Shown here piece after piece: positions 12,800 through 24,663 of a stretch of DNA of 64,000 bases. Position numbers and translations under genes: made by a program. The notes beneath the pieces are model-generated. The model saw only the letters and a program-made list of their open reading frames with translations, searched no databases and was not told the DNA's origin. Source of the stretch: Polyodon spathula (taxonomy: Eukaryota > Chordata > Actinopteri > Acipenseriformes > Polyodontidae); the NCBI RefSeq assembly GCF_017654505.1, contig NW_024472155.1, positions 18,501 to 82,500 of the forward strand, read 5' to 3'. Position 1 is the stretch's first letter; each line of letters begins with the position of its first letter.

Positions 12800-12880
12800 G
12801 CCCTTCAATACCCGGAGTGCTGACTCAATAGCTACATTCAAAACCAGACTTAAAAGCTTTTTAAACATTTTTTGGTGGGG
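12800..12880 (+). mobile_element. Fossil LINE reverse-transcriptase C-terminal end
   Basis: The forward frame from 12800 reads PFNTRSADSIATFKTRLKSF, which matches the usual C-terminal tail of fish non-LTR retrotransposon ORF2 (NSLP..IR.A.SL.TFKS.LKT.L). The fragment is 5'-truncated and the clade (L2, Rex1 or similar) cannot be decided from 27 residues. Confidence 0.6.
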
Positions 12881-13212
12881 AAACTGACACTGTCACAAAA
12901 AGTGAGGCTCAATACTGGAGTTCACCTGTTTTATCATTCATTCCAGTTCCTGCAATAATACTAACCGTGTATTATCAGAAACCATGTGCATTATCTCAAT
13001 CGTGTTCTAATTAGTGCAGCTTGTATCTCACTGCTAGATGACCTCCTCAGCTAACAGACCTTTAGAGCCTTGAAACTCTTTTTAAACTCTGACTGAAATC
13101 AAGCAGCTTGAAGTGAAAAAAACAACCCAAGAACATAATTAAAAATTATTATCCTTAGCTTTCAATATATGTAGATAAGTGACCTTTTCTGAAATTTGGC
13201 TTGGGACATTTA

Positions 13213-13213
<1 letters not shown>

Positions 13214-13288
<75 letters not shown>
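13214..13288. repeat. (GATA)n microsatellite
   Basis: About 18 uninterrupted ATAG units. A second, mixed GATA/GACA array lies 235 bp downstream. Confidence 0.98.
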
Positions 13289-13522
13289 GTTTAGGTTTTA
13301 AATAACCTTTATTATTCAATTGTGTTCAACAATCACATAAAACGTTACACTTTATAATACACTTTATAATACACTTTTCTTTCATAAATCACTTTTAGGA
13401 CAATGAAAAATATAATATCAAACAATCAACAAGCTCATTCAGTAAATACATAAATTAGAAAATATAAACCCTTCAAACTAAAAGCATAAAGAAAGATCTA
13501 TATATCTAGCTATCCACCCATT

Positions 13523-13562
13523 TAGATAGACAGACAGACAGACAGACCTTAGATAGATAGAT
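13523..13562. repeat. Mixed (GATA)/(GACA) microsatellite
   Basis: TAGATAGA passes into four GACA units, then CTT and three GATA units. Confidence 0.9.
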
Positions 13563-16500
13563 ACAACTCCTTAGATCCAGTTTGAATCGTTTTCTTTAAC
13601 AATCTGGACTATTTTAATACAGACACAAATATTACAAGAAGATACTGTGTAAAAATAAATTCTGAGCACTTTACTGTGTCTTGAGTAAAGTAAAGCCTTT
13701 GGTATTATACTAAAGCTGCATGGATTACATATGCATTTTGGTTCAGCGCTGCATAATTCATATTTGGTTCCCAGCAGAGGGATAGAGCTCCAGTCTGACT
13801 TGGCTGGCATGCTGTCTTGAGTTACTAACATCTCAAACATGAATGGATTTTCCCCAGGCTTTCGCTTTTTTCTTGGGGTAACGATAACTCGCACTAAGCC
13901 ACCAAAATCTACAACAAAAGGGTGAGTCTCGAAAGAGATCAGAGCAGGGTTGCACACAGATGTGTCCTGGCAGGGTTTCACCCCAGGCTTGACCAGTCAA
14001 AGCCTGATGAGATTTCCATGCTACAGAAGAGAAAAGCACGTTCCGTCTCTTCACAAGTGCTCTGACATTTCCATGGCCAATAATTGCCGCATTATCTAGA
14101 GAGGCATGGGAATCTTTAAGCTGGAGAAGCGAGTTGTCATGGAAAGGTGCAACGGCTTCACGCCTCATGGCAGAAAACCTTTAAAGGTCAACTTGTGAAA
14201 TGATAAAGTCTCCAAGCCTAGCCACTGTGGGGACTGTTGCATGTTATTAAAAAACTATCGAAACTGTCTTCAACGATGGTGCCTCACTGTATACAATTGC
14301 AATTCAATGGTTCTGAACTAAGGGGCAATGCCAGTACGAGGGCAGTGGTATGAGCCAGTGGCAGAACTGTGATGATAAAAAAGTGCTTGTTATACTATGG
14401 GGAGTAAAGTGCTTTGTCAGGACAGGAGTGGGGAGAAAACACTACATACTCAGTTTCTAGCAGGCTTCATGATGTACACATGATGTGTCCTATAGTGTTC
14501 TTGCTGTAGACATGTATGATGTTGGGTAACCACATCGTGTAGGAAGAACTTTCTTGGAAACTCAATGTGATGGGAGGCAGCCAATGAGCGCTTCTTAATG
14601 CGAATTATATTTACACGAGAGCCCTGATCATTTGTGGGGGAGTGTTGTGAGAGTTTATAACAAATGATGAATCCTTGAGCTGCACACTGTACTGTGGTTC
14701 ATGACTGAGGAAGCTTCTGCTGTGGGAAGAAGAGCATCGCCAATGGCCAATGGAATGTGTCTGGCCGAGACAGCATGGCAAAACGTTTGCCAATTTCGAA
14801 TGCGTTTACAGTTAATGTGCTTTATGCGGCCCCCACAGTGGCCGTTTCATCCAGTCTGTTTTATTTCAGTATGTAGTCTGTAATTCCCCTTGCACGTCAG
14901 GTGAGTTTTTAATAGCTGTGGGAGTCACATTCCCTCATATGAAGGTTCGCAGAGGTCTGTATACACCTATAAAAAATGCATTGTCCCACACGGTTTCAAT
15001 AATAGTAAATGTTGGTATGTATTGGTGTTTACTGTGCCAGTGTTGCTGGCCTGTTCACAGAGTAATCTGTGCTAGAGAGGTTCAGCAACGAAGACTGGAA
15101 AACTAAACAAAACTGCTACAGTTACAAAACTAAATAAATATCACTGCAGCAAAAAATATAGAAATAACACTGCAAGCTTCTCTTGGGGGTGTGAAGGCCT
15201 TGATGAATCCTTATATTGTTAATTGAATGAAAAGTTTTTTTTTGTTTTTTTTTTTTACTGTGTTTGTATAATTTTATAAGAATACAAGAAATAACATCAA
15301 ATAGACAGGCCTGTCAGCTAGCACATGTTCACATGCTTGGCAAAAAAAAAAAAATATTTTGTACTACTCACAATTGCTCCTCTGAATTTACAAAGACAGA
15401 CAAGTTGCGTAGAATGTTTTTGGTAATATTCAGTGCAGTGTTCTGTAGTGAACAGGGGTCTCTATTGTCCACCAATGAGGCAAATCAAAGGCTGCTGACA
15501 AACAGAAATGCATTTCTCATTTATTTTTTTAATAGCAAGGATGTCAGTTTATGATGAGAAACTGGACCATTAGAGGAACAAGACACTCACTGTACATTTA
15601 TAATACCCTTATAAATAATGAATAGAGGTCACAGCCCTTCCATATAGAATAAGGGAATGGGGGGATGAGTAATATTTCACAATATTTCTGAAAATGTCCT
15701 GATTCCTGTTACATCACAGCTTAGGTAGCAGGTGTAAATTTTAAACCATGGCTTGAATGAAAGTTAAAAATAACGATGAAACATTCATTAAAAAAAATAT
15801 TAATGCAAATGGTTGGTGATATTTCAATAACATTTCACATTAAGTGTCTCTAGCTACACTGTAAAATTACAAAATAAGAACAAAGTCTGTGTCACAGCAT
15901 GCTTCATTCGATTCATCCAGTAATATATATATATATATCATGATTTGCTCCAGAAATTAGTTTGACAATTTTCTTGGTTGCGTTGCAAGCCTCTAATGAG
16001 ATCCACCTGCCCAGATTTGAACCCGGCTCCAGCCCATTTGTTCTTATTTGGCATTGCCTTGCCTGCAAATTTTTACTCCTAGACATCTGACAGCTGACTC
16101 CTGTTAGGTTCCTTCCAGGAGATAATCAAATACACCCTGTGTTCCGTATTGTGGTGTAATAATCGTGTTACCATATGTGTGCAGGCCACCCTCTGCCAAT
16201 GAGCTGCTTGCTTTCAAATGGAAAAACATAATATCGATGAATGAATACTAATGCATGAGAAACCCTTACAGTTTGCAGTTCTGCTCAATGTTGTAGCAAC
16301 CAACAGCTTGGTAAATAAGAGAGATCTCTAGTGACATAGTCGGCTACACGAGGAGAAAAAACATAGAAATGAACCCTTTTTATTCTGGATCTTCCCTGTG
16401 GTTGTCGTTCCAGTGGTTTTATATCCATTGTTCGCTCGTTGCATCTTTTTATTACAGTACAACTGCTGAAAAATACAGTGTTTATTTTCTTTTTTTTTCC

Positions 16501-17237
16501 CCGACACCCTTAATTTTTTTTTTATTATCTAGTTATTTTATCCCTGTTTTTTCTTATTCCAGAAAAAAAAAAATCTATATTTTCTGACAGTCTTCTCCAA
16601 TTTGACCAGCCCACAATTTCCTCTGCAGAAAATATGCCAAGAAGGGTGCTAGATCAGCCTGATTGATGAGTAGCAAACTGTGACGGGTAGAAAAGTCATT
16701 TAAAAATGTCATCTTCAAGATTGTGTTTGCTGTAGACCTCATTACTTTCCGGATCTTGTTTGAAACCTCCAGGAATGCGCAGGCAATTAAATCAAGAGAC
16801 CTACGCTCTTTTAGCACAACCCAATAACATTGTTATCATGAACACATGGTTGCTGATATGAATTAGTGTTGAATGCATGTGAAGTTGCATTATTATTCCA
16901 TTTGTATTAATGTAACTGTAGACGTGACCTTACTCTCTGTAGAGATATGTTATAGCCATGCTATATTAATGTGCTAATGCTTAAATGAGTATCTGGGGGC
17001 AGTTTAAACAGATACGCTACGATTCTGAAGAACAATGGACCACATGTCAGTGCCAGGACACACTTGTTTACAACCCATTTAACAGCTATGAGTTTGTCAA
17101 AATGCTTCATGCGTCACCAGGCTTAAACATTATTAAAATAAAACATGTTTAAATCTGTTGATTGATTTTCCAGCTGTCAGAACAAACGGAATATAATGAA
17201 ATCCACCAACCCAACAAATAAAAAGAAATGAATACAT

Positions 17238-17277
17238 TAGAGAGAAAGGGAGAGTGAGAGAGAAAGAGAGAGAGATG
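17238..17277. repeat. (GA)-rich tract
   Basis: Imperfect GA/GGGA run. Confidence 0.85.
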
Positions 17278-18126
17278 CACTGCATAGGACCAGGGAAATA
17301 ACAGAGAAAGGGCTGCCAAGCAGTAGAGAATATTTCACAGGATTACACACAAAGAGTGTACAGTACTTGATTTTCTCCAAGGCAAGTGGGGGGGGGGGGG
17401 CTTGTTCCAAACAAAACAAGACCAGACGTCCAGCTAACAGAGCTGCAAACGTCTCATTGAATCACATTGCTCCATTCTTATAAAATATTCTTCACACTGA
17501 TGCCGCCAACCAACCCATCCAACGACTCCATGTTCAGATTAGCCGGTTCCATCATGTTTAAGAGGGGCTTGATCTGATCGTTTCCACAGCCGCACCAGCG
17601 CCGCACACTCATTGCATTCCCACAGTCTGTAGACACTTTTATTTCCCCCTTTTTCTTCTTACCTGGTGTCAATTTGCAGTTTCTCAGTGCCGGCTTGACA
17701 GAATGAGGCCACTCACTGGCAACTCATACAGGGGAGGGAGCTGGAAGCACTGTCTCTTTCACACTCACACTCCTGCTTCTTTGCTGAGCCAGTAGCTCTC
17801 TAACCCCCCTCCCTTATAGCCTTTGCAATCAGCCTCCTGTCCCTGCTCACCGCTCGCAGACCTGTCTAAACTTGCAGTCTGAGCGTCATCAAATCAGAGT
17901 TAGTCTCCTGTCAGGCACTAAGAGACATGGGGAGAGAGGGGCATTGCTGCAGACAGGGCCTGCAAAGTGGAAGATGGTACACAGTTACATGAACGTTGGT
18001 ACAGTCGTGAATTCCAACACCACCCTCTACACAGGACTCAGCATTTCACGTAAACTTAGAACAGGGCAGGTATTGTCCTTGGCTGATAGGATAAAGAATT
18101 GATCTGGAAGGTTTTACTGTACAGCA

Positions 18127-18295
18127 CAGGGGTCTCCAACCCTGGTCTTGGGTCTTCTGGTTTACGTTTCAACCGAGTTCTCAGTTAATTGAACCAGTTA
18201 TTGGCTTAATTAGTCAAGATTAACACGTGTTCCAGATCTTTAGCTGTTGATGATGCAGGATTGGGGCTCTCCGGGACCAGGGGTGGAGGCCTCTG
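18127..18295. mobile_element. hAT-type MITE (169 bp)
   Basis: It begins CAGGGGTCTCCAACCCTGGT, and the reverse complement of its end reads CAGAGGCCTCCACCCCTGGT. Flanks gtacagca (18119-18126) and gtataaca (18296-18303) match at 6 of 8 bases, a decayed 8-bp target duplication. The interior (GAACCAGTTATTGGCTTAAT) resembles a MITE type widespread in fish genomes. Confidence 0.85.
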
Positions 18296-19892
18296 GTATA
18301 ACACGTTCCTTTACTGGAAACAAAAGGCATGGTGCTTGTTATTGTTATTAAAGAATTGTTTCTGCTCCAGGTGCCATTATTAAAAAACTCAATAAAAACC
18401 GGGGCCATTCCCTGCATTAATCAAAGGCAAAGGGAATTTAACAAAACGCAATTTCTGGAGCTACTTAATAACAATGTGAACACGACTGAACAAGACAGAT
18501 CCTGCGAGAATTCTGCAGGCATTGCAGCGGGAGATTTGTTTTTAATAAAGCCCCTTCGAAACAGTTTGTTTCTTGTCGCTCCGCTGTGTCCCCCAGCACA
18601 AGGAATCATCCGTGCTTTAATAATGCAAGCAACTGTAATTTGAGGCCCACGGCAATAATCTGGAATAAACGCTTTTTTCTGTAGGATCACGTTTGACCAA
18701 ATGTAAAGAGTAACTACCCTCAAGTTTCATTTGAAAGGCTTGTTAACGCTTCCCTTACTCTTCATGGTGTTTCCAGCCATTCTGAGTGCTTATGGGTTCT
18801 GTTGCTCCTACATTCACTCTGTTACATGACAGCTTAAAGCCTGTAAAGTCCGATTTAGCAAAATTGTACCGTAATAACTCAATATGGGATCAACCTGAAC
18901 CCAGAACGATTGAAAACACTGACTGCCAGGCACAACAAGGCTGACATCTGACCACGACTGCATGGTTGAAGGCGTAAAGGTTTCTACATTTACGGATAAT
19001 AGCTTTCATATTTGAGGCTTGATATTTCCACTATACCCTCCAGAAATGTTAAGCAAGCAGGAATGATATTTAACTTCAGATGTTTCTGCAGATTTCTGGG
19101 GTTGCTTAGCAAGCAAAGGCGGTCACCGCGTCGCCCATTTGCGGGAACGCAGCTGCCTGGATAAACAGACGAGCTGCATTTCTGAGTGCTGTCAGTCCAG
19201 CCACCTTTCACGAGAGGCAAATTCATCACAAAGAAAAGCAGACACAGTGTGTACTTAACAAGCTGACAGACCGCATCGATTGAGAGGCAGGGAGCTGAAG
19301 CTGTGAGCAACAGGACCTCATAATACTGCAGAGCGGGTTGAAACGTCTTTCAAGAGCAGGCACTGAGAATTCACTCCCCGCTGGACAGAAAAGCAAATGA
19401 CAAATAAATAAATGGCTAACGTTTTATTCTGAATGAGTGATAGTTTAAGTTACCACTGACGTCCTTTTTTCTTATATAAAATATTGTTTTTTTTTCCCCC
19501 CCGTTTTTGTTTCTGTATTTTATACTACTTTGTGATTGGCGATCACCATTTTTAATTTTTTTATTCTGGCAGAGCTTTAGCAGAACTCGAAGGTGTAATT
19601 GATATCCTGCAGCTGCTTTGCTTCACACTGAGTGGGGTTTCAAAGGAGGTTTTCTGGTGACGCAGAGTACACAGGAAGCTAAATCATATATGCAGGCAGC
19701 TACCAAACACTAAGGAATTCCATTTTATCAGCGCAATAGCACACTCCAGGGTGTTCAGCTCTAAACAACACCCCTAGGCATGCCAATATTGATCCATAAT
19801 TGAACACCCTGTCATGCGTTATTGCTTTCTTATGATTATACACTGAAATTCAGTTTTGATTTATTTGTATTGCTGGGGCAAGTTACAATAAT

Positions 19893-20014
19893 GATTCAAT
19901 ATGCAATATTACACATTATGTACAGTGTAACTATGCATAATAACACTGTAATTATGTGTAAGTACACATGTATTTACTAAGTAACAGTTATGTTACATAG
20001 TAATTAGATACTTA
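19893..20014 (-). mobile_element. Half copy of the foldback MITE, without telomeric core
   Basis: Matches the right arm of the 2279 element: ACACATTATGTACAGTGTAA, CTATGCATAATAACACTGTA, GTACACATGTATTTACTAAG, ending ATACTTAA. No left arm or TTAGGG units are present nearby. Confidence 0.7.
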
Positions 20015-20819
20015 AAACCTATAAAAAAGATGTGCAACAACAAGAAGATATGGTAATATCACTGTTTTAAAAAAAACAGCAGATGTCTCTCTTCTAAAAG
20101 AAGTTATCATAACCCCAGCGTGGAGTAATAAACACATTGCCCCAGGCTGACATCAGCCAGTGCTGGGCTCTCCCTAATTTTGATCTGTGTTCTTTGTTCC
20201 ACAGAATCCTTTTTGGACTGCGGCAAGAGACAAATTAAAAGATGCGCCCATGCATTTGTTAACAGAACAGTTGTATGATTGTTGTCTCAGTAACCTCCAA
20301 GTAAACAAGCACCACACTGTGTAATGCACTTCCAGGCACAGAGTGGGAGTTTGCTTGATAAAGCTGTTTCATTCAACAAGCAACGCGCATTGCAATACTT
20401 CAGGGGAGCTGTTGTAGATACAATGATGATGCATGGCACTGAAAACTATAAACACACAAGCAAAGGGCTGAGGGACCCAGGCTTGGAAATTCCAGGAACG
20501 GATAAAAGTAGGGAACATAAAAATATGTAAGGGAGTAGAAAGGCAAAGGGAATGGAGGGTGCTCCTAACAGTCATGCCCATTTCTGTATCCCATGTGGTA
20601 CAATGCTTAGCCACCCCCTCTATATTATTTCTTAAATCCAGCCTCACACGCCAGAATTATTCATATGCTGTACTAGTAGCCTATGTTTCAGTTTCAGCGT
20701 TGCAGCGGCCTTCAAAAAGCCTTGTGAGCTTTTAAGAGCACGATTCCTCCAGTGGTGGAGAGTAGGATTAAAAAGCAATGATCAAATTAAGATCAGTGAC
20801 GGAGTTCATTAGCTCCACT

Positions 20820-20830
20820 GGGGGGGGGGG
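20820..20830. repeat. Poly-G tract
   Basis: Eleven consecutive G residues. Confidence 0.9.
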
Positions 20831-21094
20831 TTCTGTGTCCACGTTACTAGACAACATTACCTTAATTTCCAGGCGTCATGCATTTGGTTTGCCTTGATAC
20901 AGTCATGCATAAACTCTCTTACATGAACAAATACAAACATATTCAGTTTTGTTCCCGAATACATTTCCTGCAGTGTTTTGTTTGGATATTAAAATATCTA
21001 TCCCAGCACTAGTTGCCAGTAGCAGTAATAGCAGAATATTTTTAACTTGCGGGATGAATTTACACAGTTGCAACCCTAATCTACAGCAAAGAAT

Positions 21095-21215
21095 TATTAG
21101 GGGGGGGCTTGACCGAAGCCTTTAACATCTTAAAGGGAGTTAATGGGGACAGGTTACCTAGTCATGTGGTTTAAGCTCAATCACTGGGATACTTTAAGAC
21201 CCAACTTTTGTTTTC
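21095..21215 (+). mobile_element. LINE 3'-end remnant (copy 1)
   Basis: GGTTACCTAGTCATGTGGTT, TCAATCACTGGGATACTTTA and AGACCCAAC share layout and words with the remnant at 56998 (AATCACTGGGACCCTTTAAG, ACCCAACGTGACAA). Both resemble the 3' region of LINE-like repeats common in fish. The assignment rests on memory of that pattern. Confidence 0.5.
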
Positions 21216-23779
21216 AGATCGCTATATGGTATAGGGTAGTTTTTAGATGGATCACAACTAAACAAAAACACAGAAGGGAAGATGTATATTTCATATGATT
21301 TTGTAAAGCCAAGGGGTATCCCTCTCCAGGCTTGTTAGGCAAACGGGGGGTGGGGGGAATGCAGGTATCTGAGGGCCTTTGAGAGAAATGAACAGCAATC
21401 GCACATATGGTGCTTGTGTGAGTTGGCGGACAGCATCTCTCCTGAGCCTAGAGGCAGGGAGCCAGATAAAACTGTAGAAGTGAGGGTTGCTGGGAAATCA
21501 GTATCACCACCTTTGCACCCCCGCCCCCACACTACATAAGGAAGCGGACCACAATTTATTTTACTCAGCTCAGTCAGCCTCACCAGAACTGGGCGAAAGC
21601 TGGAGATGTGCCGTTCCAGAGATGTTCCGTGGAAGACGCAATTATTTATGTTAAGCTGAGGGAACACAAAGACACGTTTTTAGGAACAGTGGCTTGAAAC
21701 CTGGTTCCAGATGACCTGGTTCAAGACACCTTTGCTGTATTAAACCCCAAGACTCTCTTGGTATGCCGTTGCAGTGGCCAGAAACCGTGTATCCTGAAAC
21801 CATACGTTTGTTGTATTGCTATGGCAGGTTTGTATTGTTACTTGTCTAATATTGATCAGAAACATGCTTATAGGTGCTCGATAAACACTTGATGTGATTT
21901 TAGAGGGTTACAGAATAAGGGGCTTCTGAAGATACTGAAGTTGCAGAAAGTCTAAAACCCATATTTATTACTTGCAATATCAACGGAAACCTGGATGGAG
22001 GAGATGAAGGCGGTGTTCCATTCTAATAATATTGAGTTCTTTAAATAGGATGCATGTTTGGAGCTTCACACCCACACCCACTCACACTGCCTTCCACATG
22101 AAGACAGGCTGCAGCAGTGAATCCATGTTGAACTGAAACTGGGGGTATATCACTTTCTGAACATACTGGTCAATTCTGGAATATAATGTGCAGCGCATAA
22201 CACACACCCTGTGTATTTTTAATGTTTGCCACACAGAATCAATTCCTGCACAGAATACAGAAAAGCCAATGTGAATGAGGAGGTGACAAGGAGATTTATA
22301 AAAAGGAATAATAATAATATTAATAATTAAAAGCACTGGAGCAAAATAAAACTACCTGGTTTCTTTCATTCAAAAATCTCTGGGGGGTATAAATGAAATT
22401 CTGCACACAATATTACAGAGAACGAAAGGCTTGGTTCTGCTGTTGTAGCAGGCAGCTTGGGACAGCGAAACAAGATGATTAAACCCAGGCTGGAGAGACG
22501 AGACGATCCTCCGGGCTGAACACGAGTATTATTATTACACTTCCCTCTCTTTTTCTCAGTTAAATCCCCTTGATGGTGTTGTAGTATTATAAAGCACAAT
22601 CATCCATGACATCATGAATACTATGTTGTACACATACATACATATACACCTGGTTTACCTAGGTCTCATCTATCTCAGATGATGTTGTTTTCCCCCAGAT
22701 AAGTTTATTAATGTTGAAAAAGCAATCATGAACATTAAAATAAACTATTATTATAGACATGTGTTGCAATACACAAGCTGTTTTGCATTATCCTCTATAT
22801 ACAATACTGTATATCTTCGTCCCCCGTTTGTAATTTATGCAATCAGAACACATTTAAAAATATTTGTAACTCTTGCTTGGGACCAAATAACCTGTGCAAA
22901 CCCCTTCTGTATTTTACTTCATACTGTCATGCTTGAGAAATTATTCTGAGCTATTCCAGTCAGGCTTCTTAATAGACAAGCGTGGCGCTGTGAATTTGAA
23001 CTGCCCTGAGGTCCTGTTTTATCGGACAGACTGCAGCAATTTAAAGGCGTGAATTTAATTAGTGCTCAAAGCGGCCTCGTTCAGGACATAAACAGATATA
23101 AGCTAGAAATGACTTTATTTTTAAATCAAGCATGTAAATAAACACCTGCACTCACTAATCCGAACCAAGTGGCTCACCTGAGTTGAAATTCCAGAAAGAA
23201 CTGTTTCGTCTCTGGGCTAATCCGTTCGAACTGAAGAGTTCAAAGAAAAATCTAATTATAAGAGAAACAGAACTCGCTGCGCTGTGGAGAGCAGGGTGAC
23301 AAGGGGAAAAAAAAAGAAGTCGTCCATTTTAAACAGATTAAGGACATACTGAAGCTGGTAAGGAAAGAATTAAAGAAAAAAAAAACAACACTTTTTATTC
23401 AAAAATCTCTTGGTCCGCCGGGCCCTCGAGCCATACCCACTCTAGCAGAGCTGTGGGATAAACTGCACACAGTTACCATCTCCACTTGTCACCCGCCACT
23501 TAGTAAAGAGGCATTAGCCAGTCATTAATATTCCCAGGTATTTCTTCTGTGTTTATTTTCAGAGTGCCTCCACATTCTGATTAATTAACCACTGCCACAC
23601 ATCCTCGCATCATTACATCAGATCACTACATCATTAACTATGTAGTAAATTACATCACAAGCACAATGATAGATTTACATTGAAATAAATGGGTGCTGTT
23701 ACCATGGCATCAAAAGCCTATAAGCACCTCCACTGTTTGTTTTCAAACACACTTTTCATACATTGCAGTTAAACCAATC

Positions 23780-23802
23780 CTCTCTCTCTCTCTCTCTCTC
23801 TC
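23780..23802. repeat. (CT)n microsatellite
   Basis: Eleven CT units. Confidence 0.95.
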
Positions 23803-23914
23803 ATGGTGCAATTGGCCCTTGCAAACATCTTTGAGTAAGCCTGAGGCAATGAATACAATTAACATTGCAGATGTTCCAATAGGCCAGTTAGCCCAACCGT
23901 TGCAAAGCTACTAT

Positions 23915-23915
<1 letters not shown>

Positions 23916-23980
<65 letters not shown>
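23916..23980. repeat. (GT)27(AT)5 compound microsatellite
   Basis: An uninterrupted GT run to 23970, then five AT units. Such a run can adopt Z-DNA (general knowledge). Confidence 0.98.
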
Positions 23981-24483
23981 GGACTGGAGAGGCGTATATT
24001 GGGAAACTACAGCTCCCAAGGGAAGAACTATAGCTACCGACAGAGGACTATAATCCCCAAATCCGCAGGCTGAGATCATTGTCCCCTGGAGGTAACTATA
24101 GATCTTCCTGAAGGGCCTTCAGTCTCCCACTATGAGCCGAGGCTTGCAGTCCGTATCTGTTTGATGAATCAGTCACAAAAGTTTTTGAAGTCCACAGCGC
24201 AGTTATTAATGTTTGTTTTTCTTTTGGCACAGAACTGTCTGTCTGACTTTCTCACTGACGCACAGAATTCTCAGGAGTCTGTCGAGTTTGTGAACGGCCT
24301 ATTTATTTATATCGTTGGATTTGTTTGAATTGTAGGAAGTCAGAAAACAGTGAAAGCGAAGTTTTCATGATGATTTTAGTGTTTGCAGCATCTTTGTTTT
24401 GTAGCATATTTTGTAATTAATTTTGCTTTGTTGTGTGAAGAGAGGAACGATGTTCAGCGTGATGACGTCATGTGAGGGAGTTT

Positions 24484-24507
24484 GTAAAAAAAAAAAAAAA
24501 AAAAAAC
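24484..24507. repeat. Poly-A tract
   Basis: About 20 A residues, not associated with a recognisable retrotransposed element. Confidence 0.85.
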
Positions 24508-24602
24508 TATTGACCACAAACACCATCACAGGGCAATACTTGGATCTATGTTTGGTCATGTGATGAGGATTTAACCAATCACATGCCTGCATTTTAGAAC
24601 TG

Positions 24603-24605
<3 letters not shown>

Positions 24606-24660
<55 letters not shown>
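24606..24660. repeat. (AT)27 microsatellite
   Basis: Uninterrupted AT run, self-complementary and so cruciform-prone. Confidence 0.98.

Positions 24661-24663
<3 letters not shown>

Larger units (their letters stand above)
7600..18100. other. Left flank, segment 2: non-coding
   Basis: Contains the inverted-repeat element, the LINE fossil and the GATA arrays. The open frames at 10898-11348 and 13571-14168 overlap on opposite strands or frames and match nothing I recognise. 9190-9310, rich in TAATTA/GCATTAGC words, looks like possible conserved non-coding DNA, which is an impression only. Confidence 0.65.

Noticed and set aside
13571..14168. Overlapping minus-strand frames of 136 and 111 codons
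   Set aside because: They overlap in different frames and neither shows domain motifs or splice-site support; lengths are within chance for this amount of DNA.
15980..16090. tRNA gene or SINE on the minus strand (GGTTCAAATC B-box-like word)
   Set aside because: No matching A-box, no cloverleaf and no tail; a single 10-bp word is insufficient.
23693..24073. 126-codon plus-strand frame
   Set aside because: Its middle is a Cys-Val run from the GT microsatellite and the flanks look random.
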